Source of the DNA: Flavobacteriales bacterium
GTDB lineage: Bacteria > Bacteroidota > Bacteroidia > Flavobacteriales_D > Sanyastnellaceae
DNA length: 32,905 nucleotides
Direction: 5' to 3'
Assembly: GCA_016722445.1 (NCBI GenBank)
Contig: JADKIZ010000023.1
Coordinates: 1 to 32,905, forward strand
In this document: piece by piece, positions 32,666 through 32,905 of the stretch
Layout: every line of letters begins with the position of its first letter
Numbering within the stretch: the first letter of the stretch is position 1
Position numbers and translations under genes: made by a program
The notes under the pieces: model-generated
What the model was told of the DNA's origin: nothing
Seen by the model: the letters and a program-made list of their open reading frames with translations, nothing else
The model's database searches: none

Positions 32666-32905
32666 TCAAGAGTTGATCTGCTCCCAAATCATATCCTTCA
32701 GCTTATCCACATTCATTCCGCTCACGGCAGAGATGAACACAGAAGTAATGTCTTTGGGCAACGCCGGTTTCATTTGCTGAATCATTTCATCGTCCAGCAT
32801 CATATCGCATTTGGTGATGGCGAGTAATCTCTTTTTGTGCAACAATTCGGGATTGTATTTCTCCAATTCATGGAGCAGTATTTTATACTCTTCAATGATG
32901 TCTTT
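32666..32905 (-). CDS. obg: GTPase Obg/CgtA (C-terminal part)
   Basis: Last 79 codons of a gene that continues beyond the window; the frame is open to base 32905. NPELLHKKRLLAITKCD is the Obg arrangement around the G4 guanine-specificity motif (here TKCD in place of NKxD). VFISAVSGMNVDKLKDMIWE holds the G5 SA motif and ends the GTPase domain without a long C-terminal extension, as in many Bacteroidota. Obg is an essential ribosome-associated GTPase. The N-terminal glycine-rich domain and P-loop lie outside the window, so identification rests on this region. Confidence 0.8.
   Translation of the reverse strand, partial: KDIIEEYKILLHELEKYNPELLHKKRLLAITKCDMMLDDEMIQQMKPALPKDITSVFISAVSGMNVDKLKDMIWEQINS

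Overview
The window is a chromosomal segment from a member of the Bacteroidota. Three secreted proteins carry type IX secretion (T9SS) C-terminal sorting domains. Several genes belong to families known almost only from this phylum (DUF5606, the short AMP nucleosidase, the roughly 465-residue arginine decarboxylase). Promoter-like sites match the phylum's TTG / TAnnTTTG pattern. The mix of Kazal-domain T9SS proteins, M43 proteases and OmpA proteins recalls Saprospiria or Chitinophagales, but that finer placement is inference. No rRNA, tRNA, CRISPR array, transposase or phage gene is visible.

Layout: (1) 1-6.3 kb: 3' end of a ZIP metal transporter, mpl (peptidoglycan recycling), an acyltransferase-3 protein, corA, then arginine decarboxylase behind a gap of about 315 bp with a possible promoter and two small hairpins. 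(2) 5.9-7.7 kb: a SRPBCC protein and pyrE, head to head with a NUDIX gene so that the two start codons share one CATG. (3) 7.7-10.6 kb: two divergent T9SS cargo genes. One encodes a chain of Kazal and Kunitz-like inhibitor modules; the other a lysyl-endopeptidase-like protein in which all three catalytic residues appear replaced. (4) 10.7-15.4 kb: an EI24-like membrane protein, a deoxyhypusine-synthase-like enzyme with a small acidic partner, an MscS channel, a cysteine-rich lipoprotein, and a MauE/DoxX-thioredoxin fusion. (5) 15.5-22.4 kb: a tightly packed minus-strand run in transcription order acyl-CoA ligase, PAP2 phosphatase, crcB, PafA-type phosphatase, M61 peptidase, M48 peptidase. (6) 22.6-29.7 kb: an M43 metalloprotease with T9SS tail, 3-hydroxyacyl-CoA dehydrogenase, DUF5606, an HsdR_N-type protein, AMP nucleosidase, holA, a MOSC protein and hemE. 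(7) 29.7-32.9 kb: two tandem OmpA-family proteins, then about 530 bp of non-coding DNA with four different heptanucleotide tandem repeats, then the 3' end of obg.

Six genes (corA, M61 peptidase, acyl-CoA ligase, M43 protease, MOSC protein, first OmpA protein) are each broken by a single-base frameshift, mostly in short homopolymer runs. Correcting one base restores a protein of plausible family length in every case, with recognisable family sequence on both sides. The simplest reading is residual long-read indel error rather than gene decay. I annotate them as whole genes and give each break point.

The most unusual items are the divergent inhibitor / pseudoprotease pair, the bacterial deoxyhypusine-synthase-like gene with its acidic neighbour in a segment that also holds arginine decarboxylase, and the cluster of heptamer repeats before obg. 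I do not see an obvious new defence or mobile system.
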